Source: Jiangella aurantiaca (GTDB lineage: Bacteria > Actinomycetota > Actinomycetes > Jiangellales > Jiangellaceae). From it: a DNA stretch of 64,000 nt. This document shows positions 35,101 to 42,159 of this stretch, one piece after another. Under the pieces are notes generated by a model that made no database searches, was not told the origin of the DNA, and saw nothing but the letters and a program-made list of their open reading frames with translations. The translations under genes were made by a program, and so were the position numbers. Numbering within the stretch: position 1 is the first letter of the stretch; each line of letters starts with the position of its first letter. Where the stretch lies: NCBI RefSeq assembly GCF_004349105.1, contig NZ_SMLB01000018.1, positions 43,307 to 107,306 of the forward strand. Reading direction: 5' to 3'.

Positions 35101-36702
35101 CTTGTTCGCGCCGATGCAGTGTGGCCAGCCGAAGTTGCCGGCGCCGCGGGCCTGGTTCCACTCGTCGTAGCCGCGGCTGCCGCGCGTCGCGCTGTCGACG
35201 CGGGCGTCCGGGCCGACGTCGCCCCAGTAGAGCCAGCCGGTCTCCTCGTCGACGTGGATCCGGTACGGGTTGCGCAGGCCCATGACGTAGATCTCCGGCC
35301 GGGCGCCCTCGGTGCCGGGCGGGAACAGGTTGCCCTCCGGGATCGTGTAGGTGCCGTCGTCCTCGGGGTGGATGCGCAGGATCTTGCCGCGCAGGTCGTT
35401 GGTGTTCGCCGACGACCGCTGCGCGTCGTTGTACTCGAACCCGGGCCGCTCGTCGGTGGCGCCGTAGCCGCCGCAGCACGGCGAGGAGTTGTCGCCGGTC
35501 GCGACGTAGAGGTTGCCGGCCGCGTCGAAGTCCATGCCGCCGCCCTCGTGCGCGTTGACTTCGCGCTGCGACGGCAGCTCGAAGATCGTCACCCGCGAGT
35601 CCGGGTCGATGGTGCCGGTGGCCTCGTCGTAGGTGAACCGCGCGACGACGGTGTTCGGCTCGTCCAGCGGCGAGTAGTACAGGTACAGCCAGTGGTTCGT
35701 GGCGAAATCGGGGTCCAGGACGATGCCGTGCATGCCGTGCGTATGCTCGACCAGCACATCGAACGTCGCAGCCCGCGCCGTCCGTCTGGTCGCCGGGTCG
35801 TACACCTTCACGTCGCCGCCGCGCTGCACGTAGAAGACCCGGCCGGTGTCGTCGACGTCCATCGCCAGCGGGTCGTCGGTGTTGCCGTCGAGCTGGATCT
35901 TCTCGAAGTTCCTTTCGGAAGTCGCCGAGCAATTTCCCTCGATCACGCCGGCCGCCCACTGGATGCCGCCGAGCAGGTGCCGCACGAACAGCGGCTCGTC
36001 GGTGAACGCCGACGACGCGTGCCCCATCCCGGTGTACCAGGACCGGCCGCCGTCGAAGTTCTGGCACCAGCTGATCGGGTGGTCCGCGCCCATCCGGTGC
36101 CCGGTGTAGGACTTCGAGTCGTAGCTGGCCAGCACGTGCACGTCGCCGCGGGGGTTCGTGACGAAGTCGTACGGCTCCTCGGTGCGGGTCCACTCCTGCG
36201 GCAGGTGGCCGGTCGACGGGTGGATCCGGTCGTCCACCTCGACCTCGAGTTCCTGGATCGGCGGGTGGCTGAGGAAGAACGCGCCGACCAGCTCGCCGTA
36301 CCACTCCCAGTCGCGCTCGGTGCCCGACGCGGAGTGGATGCCGACGTACCCGCCGCCGGCCTGGATATAGCGCTCGAACGCGGCGCGCTGGTCCGCGTTC
36401 AGCAGGTCGCCGGCCTGCGGCGTGGAGTTGGTGTTGTTGAAGATCACCACCTCGTAATGGGCCAGCGTCTCGTCGGTGAAGTTCGCCGGGTCGTCGGAGA
36501 CGGTGACGTTGAACCCGTGCTCCTCGCCCAGCTGCTCGATCAGCGCCTGACCAGCAGGGATGGAGTCGTGATAGAAGTTCGTGACGCGCGAGAAGACCAG
36601 CGCGTCGAAGCTCTCGGCCGTCGGCTCCGCGGCATTGCTCGCGAGGCCGCCGCCGGTGAGCGCCGTGGCCGCCAGGGCGGCGGCGAGCCCGAATCGCAGC
36701 AT
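32164..36702 (-). CDS. Secreted multidomain protein: ThuA, glucose/sorbosone dehydrogenase, PKD, CBM6-like, Ig-like domains
   Basis: 1512-residue secreted protein. Signal peptide at residues 1-25. ThuA-like domain about 31-250 (GGGYVGIHSASG; HRMGADHPISWCQNFDGGRSWYTGMGH in pieces). PQQ-type sugar-dehydrogenase propeller about 265-700 (HGMHGIVLDPDF, NAHEGGGMDFD, YVMGLRNPYRIHVD, DLQFGPDGSLYVIEWG). PKD domain 703-790. CBM6-like domain about 905-1030, a helical stretch, then Ig-like NEW3-type repeats and a final beta-domain. ATG 36702 follows GGAGG by 8 nt. Second gene of a LacI-type controlled operon with the upstream TIM-barrel gene, 14 nt apart. Probably oxidises or binds an extracellular sugar; the substrate is unknown. 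Confidence 0.88.
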   Translation of the reverse strand: MLRFGLAAALAATALTGGGLASNAAEPTAESFDALVFSRVTNFYHDSIPAGQALIEQLGEEHGFNVTVSDDPANFTDETLAHYEVVIFNNTNSTPQAGDLLNADQRAAFERYIQAGGGYVGIHSASGTERDWEWYGELVGAFFLSHPPIQELEVEVDDRIHPSTGHLPQEWTRTEEPYDFVTNPRGDVHVLASYDSKSYTGHRMGADHPISWCQNFDGGRSWYTGMGHASSAFTDEPLFVRHLLGGIQWAAGVIEGNCSATSERNFEKIQLDGNTDDPLAMDVDDTGRVFYVQRGGDVKVYDPATRRTARAATFDVLVEHTHGMHGIVLDPDFATNHWLYLYYSPLDEPNTVVARFTYDEATGTIDPDSRVTIFELPSQREVNAHEGGGMDFDAAGNLYVATGDNSSPCCGGYGATDERPGFEYNDAQRSSANTNDLRGKILRIHPEDDGTYTIPEGNLFPPGTEGARPEIYVMGLRNPYRIHVDEETGWLYWGDVGPDARVDSATRGSRGYDEWNQARGAGNFGWPHCIGANKAYNDHDFATGESGPLYDCAGGPVNDSPNNTGLTQLPPAQPAWLPYQYEVTPEYPELGSGGRLAIGGPTYHFDGDNPSEAKFPEYYDDTVFIAEWTRNAIFEVQLDEAGRPAIINRFLPGVEFLRPIDLQFGPDGSLYVIEWGSNYGGSGRGDPNTDSGIYKINYARPGERSPVARATADPTSGQPPLTVEFSSAGSGDPDEHEITYAWDFDSDGTVDSASPNPSHTYTENGDYTAQLVVTDPTGRTGVANVPISVGNTRPEVELVEPLDGQVFDFGEPVPYEVRVDDAEDGVSGAGVDCADVVTQPALGHDQHGHPLEQYTGCTGEIQTIVDDGHDAADNIFYIVDSTYTDRGGDGVAPLTGGDSAILQPRHKQAEHWTSASDVVLYDTREGTGNRMVGQIGHGDYLSYEPVNLRGVNRLTFRYASSGTGGTVTVRLDAVDGPVVGSGQLEPTGDSYAFEEVSIPVEDPGGSHELFLVFTNDPGDDYLFNLDAFRFGHTLLDGVRAARAAVRDVSAAADEHAGALTEEQAAYLASAATRIDGELAAAMDTATDHPDFARRLDRALIFTDQARQWVGDQGLPAEVAGALLAPLDEAAAALDGVIGIVDGVSATLAADGGEVTAGETVRVTATLTNDGAQTVRAPAVELAVPDGWQAVAVGPTSAASLEPGSTLTGAWDVSVPADAAPGEVTLTGSAGYAHVGRERVTVPLSAPVVVRPAVSADGVTVGAPLFSGRTSAASMTVTNHRSAAAAEVTATVTVPEGWTAGSATATVAPGATATLEVPVTAPAGGVVAGPLTEAVLTASVTVPGVVVGGAPTARTYAVPHGDDLVLALDGGSATSPVLASYAALAPSHAWDPARRYGWVTGAPLLRDRGHPDALRRDFVLDNRGPGVLRVALPPGPHTVSLLTGDPDFSTSGFVVEADGQVVVPARATLPTGSYAWEQFTLDGGEAGRTVDLRLSSPTGNYWRVLALLVDDTA

Positions 36703-36716
36703 GGCGCCCGCCTCCG

Positions 36717-37592
36717 TCAGAATCGCAGGTCGCGTAGGGACCGGAAGCTGTTGCGTGCGGTGCTCAGCTCGTCGGCGGGGTTGTCGTGCTCGACGAGGAA
36801 CTGCCGGGCGCCGCCGCGGTGGGCGTGCTCGAACATCGCCGCGAAGTCGAGGATCCCGGAGCCGACGTCGGCGAACCCGCCGTCCGGCGCCATGTCCTTG
36901 ACGTGCAGCGCTGGGAACCGTGCCGGGTAGCGGGCGAAGTAGTCGCCGGCGTCGTAGCCGCCGCGGGCCGCCCAGTACACGTCCAGCTCGAAGCCGACAA
37001 GATCCGGGTCGGTCTCCTCCAGCAGCACGTCGTAGAGCACGCGGCCGCCGTCGGTGCGGAACTCGGCGTCGTGGTTGTGGTGGAGGACCTTCAGCCCGTA
37101 GGTCGCGGCGACCGCGCCGGCCCGGTTGAACTCCGCGGCGGCGCGGCGGATGCCGTCGAGCGTGTAGAGCGAGCCGGGCAGGCTCGACGTGACGACCCAG
37201 TGGCCGCCGAGCGTGACGACGTCCGCGCAGGCGCCCTCGAGGTTGTCCGTCAGGCGGTTGTAGCCGACGTGCTCCAGGACGGCCTTCAGACTGGCGTCGT
37301 CGAGCATGGCCCGGATCGTGGCGGCGCTGTGGCCGTGCCGGCCGCTGACGCCGACCGTGGCGTAGCCGATGTCGGCGAGCGCCTGGACGGTGCCGGCGAA
37401 GTCGACGGCCAATGAGCGGCGCATCGTGTACAGGTGCATGCCGATGGCGGGGCGGGGGATCAGCCGGTTGCCGGTGCCGGCCGCAGCGGGGAGGACGCCG
37501 GCGTTGGTCGCCGCTCCGGCGGCGAGGGCGGTGGCGGCGGTCGCGGCAGTGGCGCGCAGGAACGAGCGGCGGTCGAGCGGGCGTGGGGACAT
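36717..37592 (-). CDS. Tat-exported sugar phosphate isomerase/epimerase-like TIM-barrel protein
   Basis: 291-residue protein. The N-terminal twin-arginine signal is DRRSFLRATAATAATALAAGA (in two parts, RRSFLR followed by the hydrophobic stretch). The xylose-isomerase-like TIM barrel (AP endonuclease family 2) follows: IGMHLYTMRRSLAVDFAGTVQALADIGY, GLKVLHHNHDAEF, FELDVYWAARGG, LHVKDM and FLVEHDNP, giving the usual metal-ligand Glu/Asp/His set. ATG 37592 follows AGGTGGAG. Transcribed from a promoter with a LacI-type operator just downstream of the start point. Acts outside the membrane, probably on the same sugar as the next gene's product. Confidence 0.87.
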   Translation of the reverse strand: MSPRPLDRRSFLRATAATAATALAAGAATNAGVLPAAAGTGNRLIPRPAIGMHLYTMRRSLAVDFAGTVQALADIGYATVGVSGRHGHSAATIRAMLDDASLKAVLEHVGYNRLTDNLEGACADVVTLGGHWVVTSSLPGSLYTLDGIRRAAAEFNRAGAVAATYGLKVLHHNHDAEFRTDGGRVLYDVLLEETDPDLVGFELDVYWAARGGYDAGDYFARYPARFPALHVKDMAPDGGFADVGSGILDFAAMFEHAHRGGARQFLVEHDNPADELSTARNSFRSLRDLRF

Positions 37593-37637
37593 CGGTGGGC
37601 TCCACCTTTCGTTGTTCGACGGTGAACTTCTCGCGGT

Positions 37638-37651
37638 GGTAAGCGCTTTCC
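37638..37651 (-). promoter_or_regulatory. LacI-family operator of the TIM-barrel/ThuA operon
   Basis: GGAAAGCGCTTACC on the minus strand, with the palindromic core AAGCGCTT typical of LacI/CcpA-family sites. It begins 11 nt after the -10 of the promoter at 37663-37692, where a repressor would block initiation. Confidence 0.75.
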
Positions 37652-37662
37652 GTGTGAACGGA

Positions 37663-37692
37663 AGGCTAACGGCGGGGCACGGGCGGAGTCAA
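37663..37692 (-). promoter_or_regulatory. Promoter of the TIM-barrel/ThuA operon
   Basis: TTGACT (37692-37687), 18-nt spacer, TAGCCT (37668-37663) on the minus strand. The -35 contains the TGA stop of the upstream permease gene. Spacing and layout equal those of the cupin-operon promoter at 42028-42057. Confidence 0.65.
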
Positions 37693-38861
37693 CGCCTGGA
37701 GCGGATCCGGTGATATCCGTGCACTCCGGCCGTGCAGAGAACAGCGGCGGCGAGGCCGGCGAGCGGGGCACCCGGCACGCCGGCGATCGTCAGGGCGACT
37801 CCGAGGGTGGCGGCCGGCAGCCACATCGCTGCGCTGACGGGGCGCGGCGGCCGGCGCTGCCGCCGTCGGGCCCGGGCCTCCCAGCCGAGCGGGACGACCA
37901 GCGGCGGCAGCACCGCGGCGAGCACCGTCAGCCAGGGAAGCAGGGCGTTCTCGAACCCGGTGGTCGCCACGGCGAGCCCGGCGACCCCGATGACGGCCGC
38001 CGCCGCCCGTTCGGGCAGCCCGGTCACCGACCGCAGCGCCAGCCCGCCGGAGTGGAACGACGTCAGGCACGGCGCCGCGACCGCCACCACGACCAGGGCC
38101 GTGCCCAGGTCGGACGTGCGCAGGTGCTCGACGAGGTCGGCGGAGTCGCTGCGCAGCGCGATCGTGGTCCCAGCGGTGGCCGCGACCAGGGTCGGCAGCA
38201 CCAGGAACGCCGCGCACGCCCACAGGTCGCCGCGGCCGCGCAGCCCGGCGGTGAAGTCCGGCGCGCGTAGCCCGAACACCGCGACGTAGCCGACGAACAC
38301 CGCGACGTCGGTGAGCAGCGTCGACGACGTCCCGAACCCGGCGTCCAGCGGCGTCTCGGAGCGCGCCCCGGCGCCATGCGTCGCGATGACCACGATCAGC
38401 GCGAGTGCGGCCGCCGTCGTCACCAGGGCCAGCGCGTTCCACCGGTGCTGACCGGCCGCCGCGATCGCCAGCAGTGGCAGCCCCAGCACGATGACGCCGG
38501 CCCACATCGGCATGCCGAGCAGCGACCCGAGCGCCGCGCCACCCAGGCCCGCGTTGAAGCCCAGCCAGCCGGCCATCGCCAGCGCCATCAGCGCGCCGAC
38601 CACCGTGCGGTCGCCGCGCGGCAGGTACGCCTCGAGCAGTTCGGCCAGCGGCCGGCCCTCGCCGTACGGCGGCCGCAGCCCGAGCCGCCCCGGCACCAGC
38701 AGCAGCACCGTCATCGCGACGCCGCCGAGGAGCAGGGCGCCGACCGGCACGGGGCCGTCGTGCCGGTCGGCGAGTCCTGCTCCCAGCACCAGCGCCGCCG
38801 GGCCGGTGCCGATGGCGAGCCACGCGCCGGCGGTGTTCCACCAGCGGCGCTCGGCCGTCAT
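37689..38861 (-). CDS. NCS1-like (cytosine/purine/thiamine family) permease
   Basis: 390-residue membrane protein with about twelve hydrophobic helices, resembling the CodB/CytX branch of NCS1 secondary transporters: an N-terminal WWNTAGAWLAIGTGPAALVLGAGL, GWLGFNAGLGGAALGSLLGMP, and VFGLRAPDFTAGLRGRGD. It is shorter than typical NCS1 proteins and weakly conserved, so the family call is moderate. ATGA overlap with the ATPase gene suggests the secondary permease and the ABC importer handle related compounds. Its stop codon lies in the -35 of the next operon. Confidence 0.65.
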   Translation of the reverse strand: MTAERRWWNTAGAWLAIGTGPAALVLGAGLADRHDGPVPVGALLLGGVAMTVLLLVPGRLGLRPPYGEGRPLAELLEAYLPRGDRTVVGALMALAMAGWLGFNAGLGGAALGSLLGMPMWAGVIVLGLPLLAIAAAGQHRWNALALVTTAAALALIVVIATHGAGARSETPLDAGFGTSSTLLTDVAVFVGYVAVFGLRAPDFTAGLRGRGDLWACAAFLVLPTLVAATAGTTIALRSDSADLVEHLRTSDLGTALVVVAVAAPCLTSFHSGGLALRSVTGLPERAAAAVIGVAGLAVATTGFENALLPWLTVLAAVLPPLVVPLGWEARARRRQRRPPRPVSAAMWLPAATLGVALTIAGVPGAPLAGLAAAVLCTAGVHGYHRIRSRR

Positions 38862-39688
38862 CCGTGGTGGCCGCTGGCCCCCAGCAGCACCCGGATCTCG
38901 CGCGCCAGCTTCTCGAACGTCGGGCTGGACATGGTGGCGCCGTAGTCGCGGACCGCGGGCAGGTCGACGTCGTAGACCCGCTCGATGCGGCCCGGCCGCG
39001 GCGTCATCACGACCACCCGCTGTCCGAGGTAGACCGCCTCCGCGATGGAGTGCGTCACCAGCACCACCGTCGTGCCGGTCTCGCGCCAGATGCGGTGCAG
39101 CTCGACGTTCATGTGCTCGCGGGTGAGCGCGTCCAGTGCGCCGAACGGCTCGTCCATGAGCAGCACCGGCGGCTCGTGCAGCAGCGCACGGCACAGCGCG
39201 ACGCGTTGCTGCATGCCGCCGGAGAGCTCGTGCGGCAGCGAGTTCTCGAACCCGGTCAGGCCGGTCAGCTCGATCAGGTGGTCGGCCCGGGCGGCGGCCT
39301 TGCGCTTGTCCATGTTGCGCATCTCCGCCTGCAGCAGGATGTTCGCCCGGACGCCGCGCCATTCCAGCAGCGCGGCCCGCTGGAAGGCGAAGCCGATCTC
39401 CCGCTGCGGGCCAGTGACCGGATTGCCGAGCAGGCGGACGTCGCCGCTGCTCGGCGGGACCAGCCCGGCGACGATCTTCAGCAGGGTGGACTTGCCGCAT
39501 CCCGACGGTCCGACGATGCTGACGAACTCGCCCGCCCGGACCGACAGCGAGACGCCGGTGAGCGCCGTCGTCCGCTTCCGCTTGCTGGTGAACGTGCAGG
39601 TGAGGTCGGTGATGTCGATGGTGGCGTGCTGCTGCTCGGCGGCGTCCGAGGGCTGCGTCGTCATGGTCTCCGTCATCTCCGTGCTCAC
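38858..39688 (-). CDS. ABC transporter ATPase (SsuB/TauB/ThiZ type)
   Basis: 276-residue ATPase of the nitrate/sulfonate/taurine/pyrimidine importer family. Walker A GPSGCGKST, signature LSGGMQQRVALCRAL, Walker B VLLMDEPFGALDALTRE, and H-loop VLVTHSIAEAVYLGQRVVVM with PGRIERV all match. The start is placed at GTG 39688, overlapping the binding-protein stop (GTGA); ATG 39676 and ATG 39664 are alternatives. Confidence 0.9.
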   Translation of the reverse strand: MSTEMTETMTTQPSDAAEQQHATIDITDLTCTFTSKRKRTTALTGVSLSVRAGEFVSIVGPSGCGKSTLLKIVAGLVPPSSGDVRLLGNPVTGPQREIGFAFQRAALLEWRGVRANILLQAEMRNMDKRKAAARADHLIELTGLTGFENSLPHELSGGMQQRVALCRALLHEPPVLLMDEPFGALDALTREHMNVELHRIWRETGTTVVLVTHSIAEAVYLGQRVVVMTPRPGRIERVYDVDLPAVRDYGATMSSPTFEKLAREIRVLLGASGHHG

Positions 39689-40695
39689 CCGGCCTCGCTG
39701 AACGACGACTCCCAGTAGGTCCCGGGATCGGCCGGTTCCGACAGCGAGCCGGCCTCGGCCAGCAGGTCGATGGTCTCCTGCCACTGCTCCTCGGTGTTGA
39801 CGCCTGGCGTGCCCGCCTCGTCCAGACGGAGCAGTTCGATGCTCTGCTCCAGCTGGGCGCGCAGCACCTCGGCCGGCGGGGTCTCGTCAGCGCCCTCCTC
39901 CATGGCGGCGGCGGCGCCGTCCGGGTCGTCGGCGGCGGCCTCCCACGACCGCGCCGTCGCCCGCACGAACGCCTCGACCAGCTCGGGGTCGTCGTCGATG
40001 GTCTTCTGGTGCGCCACCAGACCGGTGCCCAGCAGGTTCATGCCCCAGTCGGTGAACAGCAGCGCGTCGACCTCCTTGCCGCTGAGGTCCTCGATGGTCG
40101 GGCCCTGGTCGTGGAAGAAGCCCATGATCGCGTCGGCGCGGCCCTCGACCAGCGCCGCGACCTTGCCGGCCGGGTCGACGTTGACGATCTCGACGTCGTC
40201 CGGGTTCACCCCGTTGAGCTCCAGCCAGGCGGGGAATGTCGCGTACATGGCGTCGCCCGGCGTCCCGGCCACGACCTTGCCGACGAGGTCGGAGGGCTCG
40301 CTGATGCCCTGGTCGGTGAAGAACTCCACCGAGGCCGGGCCGGTCTGCAGGAACACGCCGAGGCTCTTGATCGGCATGCCCTCGGTGATGCCGTTGAGCA
40401 GCGGCGGCGTGTCGGCCCAGCCGAAGTCGGTCTGCGACTGGGCGACCTGCTGGACCGTCGTGCCGGAGCCGCTGCCCGGCCGGATCTCCAGGTCGATGCC
40501 CTCCTCCTCGTAGATGCCCTCGGCGACGCCGTAGTAGAACGGCGCGTGCTCGCCGTACGGGACCCAGTTCAGGGTCAGAGTCACCGCGGTCAGTTCGCCG
40601 CCGTCGGCGCCGCTCTCGGCGGTGGTGTCGTCGCCGCCGCAGGCGGACAGGGCGAGGAGTGCCACGGCGGAGGTGACCAGCAGGCTACGTCGCAT
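39685..40695 (-). CDS. ABC transporter substrate-binding lipoprotein, NMT1/THI5-like
   Basis: 336-residue lipoprotein with lipobox LLALSACGG and an NMT1/THI5-like fold: LTLNWVPYGEHAPFYYGVAEGIYEEEGIDLEI, the glycine-rich ligand loop GSGSGTTVQQVAQSQTDFG, ADTPPLLNGITEGMPIKSLG, and KVVAGTPGDAMYATFPAWLELNGVNPDDVEIV. The family binds sulfonates, thiamine pyrimidine precursors or aromatic acids; NWVPYGEHAPFYYG is closest to the pyrimidine-precursor branch. ATG 40695 has AAAGGG at 6 nt; an ATG at 40710 is less well placed. Confidence 0.88.
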   Translation of the reverse strand: MRRSLLVTSAVALLALSACGGDDTTAESGADGGELTAVTLTLNWVPYGEHAPFYYGVAEGIYEEEGIDLEIRPGSGSGTTVQQVAQSQTDFGWADTPPLLNGITEGMPIKSLGVFLQTGPASVEFFTDQGISEPSDLVGKVVAGTPGDAMYATFPAWLELNGVNPDDVEIVNVDPAGKVAALVEGRADAIMGFFHDQGPTIEDLSGKEVDALLFTDWGMNLLGTGLVAHQKTIDDDPELVEAFVRATARSWEAAADDPDGAAAAMEEGADETPPAEVLRAQLEQSIELLRLDEAGTPGVNTEEQWQETIDLLAEAGSLSEPADPGTYWESSFSEAG

Positions 40696-40705
40696 GATCG
40701 GCCCT

Positions 40706-40729
40706 TTCATGACGTGGTTCATGACGTGG
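40706..40729. repeat. 12-bp tandem duplication over a stop codon
   Basis: TTCATGACGTGG occurs twice head to tail (40706-40717, 40718-40729). On the coding (minus) strand each copy reads Thr-Thr-Ser-stop in the permease frame, so the stop is doubled and the gap to the next gene lengthened by 12 nt. Confidence 0.8.
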
Positions 40730-41603
40730 TGAGCGGGACGCCCTGCCGCCGGCTGGCGTGCCAGGGGATGAGCAGTGCTTCGGCCGCTTCGACGATGACG
40801 AACAGGACGACGCCGAGGGCGGACATCAGGATCAGGTCGGCGAACAGCAGCGACGAGTTCAGGTTGCCGCTGGCCAGCAGCAGCACATACCCGAGTCCCT
40901 CGTCGGCGCCGACGAACTCGCCGACCACCGCGCCGACGACGGCCAGCGTCACGGCGACCTTCAGGCCGGACAGCAGGTGCGGCAGCGAGTTCGGGAACCT
41001 GATCTTCCGGAACGTCTTCCAGCGGCTCGCGCCCATCGTCGCGGAGAGGTCCAGCAGCTCCGGATCCGTCGACCGCAGGCCCGCGACCCCGGAGACGACC
41101 ACCGGGAAGAACGCGATCAGCACGGCCAGGATCACCTTCGGCATCGGCCCGAACCCGAACCAGACGACGAGGATCGGCGCGATCGCGATCTTCGGGATCA
41201 CCTGCGCGAACAGGATCAGCGGATACAGCGCCTTCTCCAGCGTCGGCGAGTACACGATGAGGACGGCGGCCAGCATCCCGATCGCCGCGGCGAGCAGGAA
41301 GCCCAGCACCGTCTCGTACGTCGTCACCCAGGTGTGGCGGGCGAGCATCTCGCGTTCGGTGACGAGCTCGTTCGCGACGTCGCCGGGCGTGGGGACCAGG
41401 TAGGCGGGGAACACTTCGGCCGCCGTGATCGCCCACCAGCCGACGCCCAGCAGGATCAGCAGGAGGGCGGGCCGCCAGGCGGCGGACAGGACCTGCCCCG
41501 CACGTTGCGCCGCTGTGTGTCGTGTGGGCGCGTCATCCTCGGCGGCGGGGGGTTCGGGGGGCTCGGCTGCGGGCGGCGCGGCCCGGGAGATCACCTCAGG
41601 CAT
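40719..41603 (-). CDS. ABC transporter permease (SsuC/TauC/ThiX type)
   Basis: 294-residue permease. A Pro/Ala/Glu-rich cytosolic N-tail (residues 1-38) precedes six helices. The family signatures are FPAYLVPTPGDVANEL, QVIPKIAIAPILVVWFGFG and the coupling loop LSATMGASRWKTFRKIRFPNSLPHLLSGLKVAVTLA, plus GADEGLGYVLL. ATG 41603 lies 8 nt inside the cupin gene, giving coupled translation. Its stop is duplicated by a 12-bp tandem repeat. Confidence 0.9.
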   Translation of the reverse strand: MPEVISRAAPPAAEPPEPPAAEDDAPTRHTAAQRAGQVLSAAWRPALLLILLGVGWWAITAAEVFPAYLVPTPGDVANELVTEREMLARHTWVTTYETVLGFLLAAAIGMLAAVLIVYSPTLEKALYPLILFAQVIPKIAIAPILVVWFGFGPMPKVILAVLIAFFPVVVSGVAGLRSTDPELLDLSATMGASRWKTFRKIRFPNSLPHLLSGLKVAVTLAVVGAVVGEFVGADEGLGYVLLLASGNLNSSLLFADLILMSALGVVLFVIVEAAEALLIPWHASRRQGVPLTTS

Positions 41604-41973
41604 CGAAGTACTCGTCCTCGTCGTCGGCGGCGGGGATGGCGACGACCAGCGCGCGGAGCTCGCCGATCGCCCGGTGCCGGGTGCCCGGCGGGATCAGGAA
41701 AGCGCTCAGCGGCCCGGCCGGGTACGCGACGCCGTCGAGCTCGACCCGGCCCTCACCCTCCAGGACCACGTAGATCTCGGTGGCCTTCCGGTGGTAGTGG
41801 CTGGTTGCGGCGTCGACATCGAGCAGGTGGACGCTCGCCGTCCCCGGCTCGACGTCCACGAAGGCCCGGCGGGTCTGTCCGCAGGAACACGCGCGCGGCT
41901 CGATCGTGTCGAGCTTGGCTGTGGCGGGTGCTGCCGGGGTTGTTGGCGACGGTGCTGTCGAGCGTGCGGCCAT
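41596..41973 (-). CDS. Cupin-domain protein
   Basis: 125-residue single cupin. Motif 1 is seen as HYHRKATEIYVVLEGEGRVELDG and motif 2 as FLIPPGTRHRAIG; the metal ligands H, H, E and H are all present. A CSCGQ segment in the N-terminal part (about residues 29-33) is unusual. It heads the operon cupin-permease-binding protein-ATPase-NCS1 permease. GGAGG lies 5 nt before the ATG. Could be a small isomerase or dioxygenase, or a ligand sensor, for the imported compound. Confidence 0.85.
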   Translation of the reverse strand: MAARSTAPSPTTPAAPATAKLDTIEPRACSCGQTRRAFVDVEPGTASVHLLDVDAATSHYHRKATEIYVVLEGEGRVELDGVAYPAGPLSAFLIPPGTRHRAIGELRALVVAIPAADDEDEYFDA

Positions 41974-42002
41974 TCGCGCCTCCGCTGCAGAAGTACGTCA
42001 AT

Positions 42003-42016
42003 GGAAAACGCTTTCC
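42003..42016 (-). promoter_or_regulatory. LacI-family operator of the cupin/importer operon
   Basis: GGAAAGCGTTTTCC on the minus strand, an inverted repeat of the LacI/GalR class, starting 11 nt downstream of the -10 box. It differs from the operator at 37638-37651 at only two of 14 positions and has the identical position relative to the promoter. Confidence 0.75.
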
Positions 42017-42027
42017 TGTGTCGGCCG

Positions 42028-42057
42028 ACGTTACCGGTGTGTTGCCGAGATGGTCAA
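42028..42057 (-). promoter_or_regulatory. Promoter of the cupin/importer operon
   Basis: TTGACC (42057-42052), 18-nt spacer, TAACGT (42033-42028) on the minus strand, about 55 nt upstream of the cupin start. Confidence 0.65.
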
Positions 42058-42081
42058 GGGTCAGGGCTAGCGAGCAACCCG

Positions 42082-42131
42082 TGATCATGTTCCCTCGCGG
42101 TCGCTGACACGCCGCCACCGCACATGATCAA
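42082..42131. repeat. Weak inverted repeat TGATCATGT/ACATGATCA
   Basis: 9-bp arms 42082-42090 and 42122-42130 flank a 31-nt loop, just downstream of the membrane-protein gene on its strand. Could be a terminator remnant related to the GATC palindromes; support is weak. Confidence 0.3.
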
Positions 42132-42159
42132 GGAGACCGCACCGGGGGTGCCGCGCGGT

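Noticed and set aside
41974..42159. TPP riboswitch upstream of the cupin/importer operon, expected from the THI5-like binding protein
   Set aside because: No CTGAGA-type core or paired P2-P5 structure; the region instead has a clear promoter and LacI-type operator.
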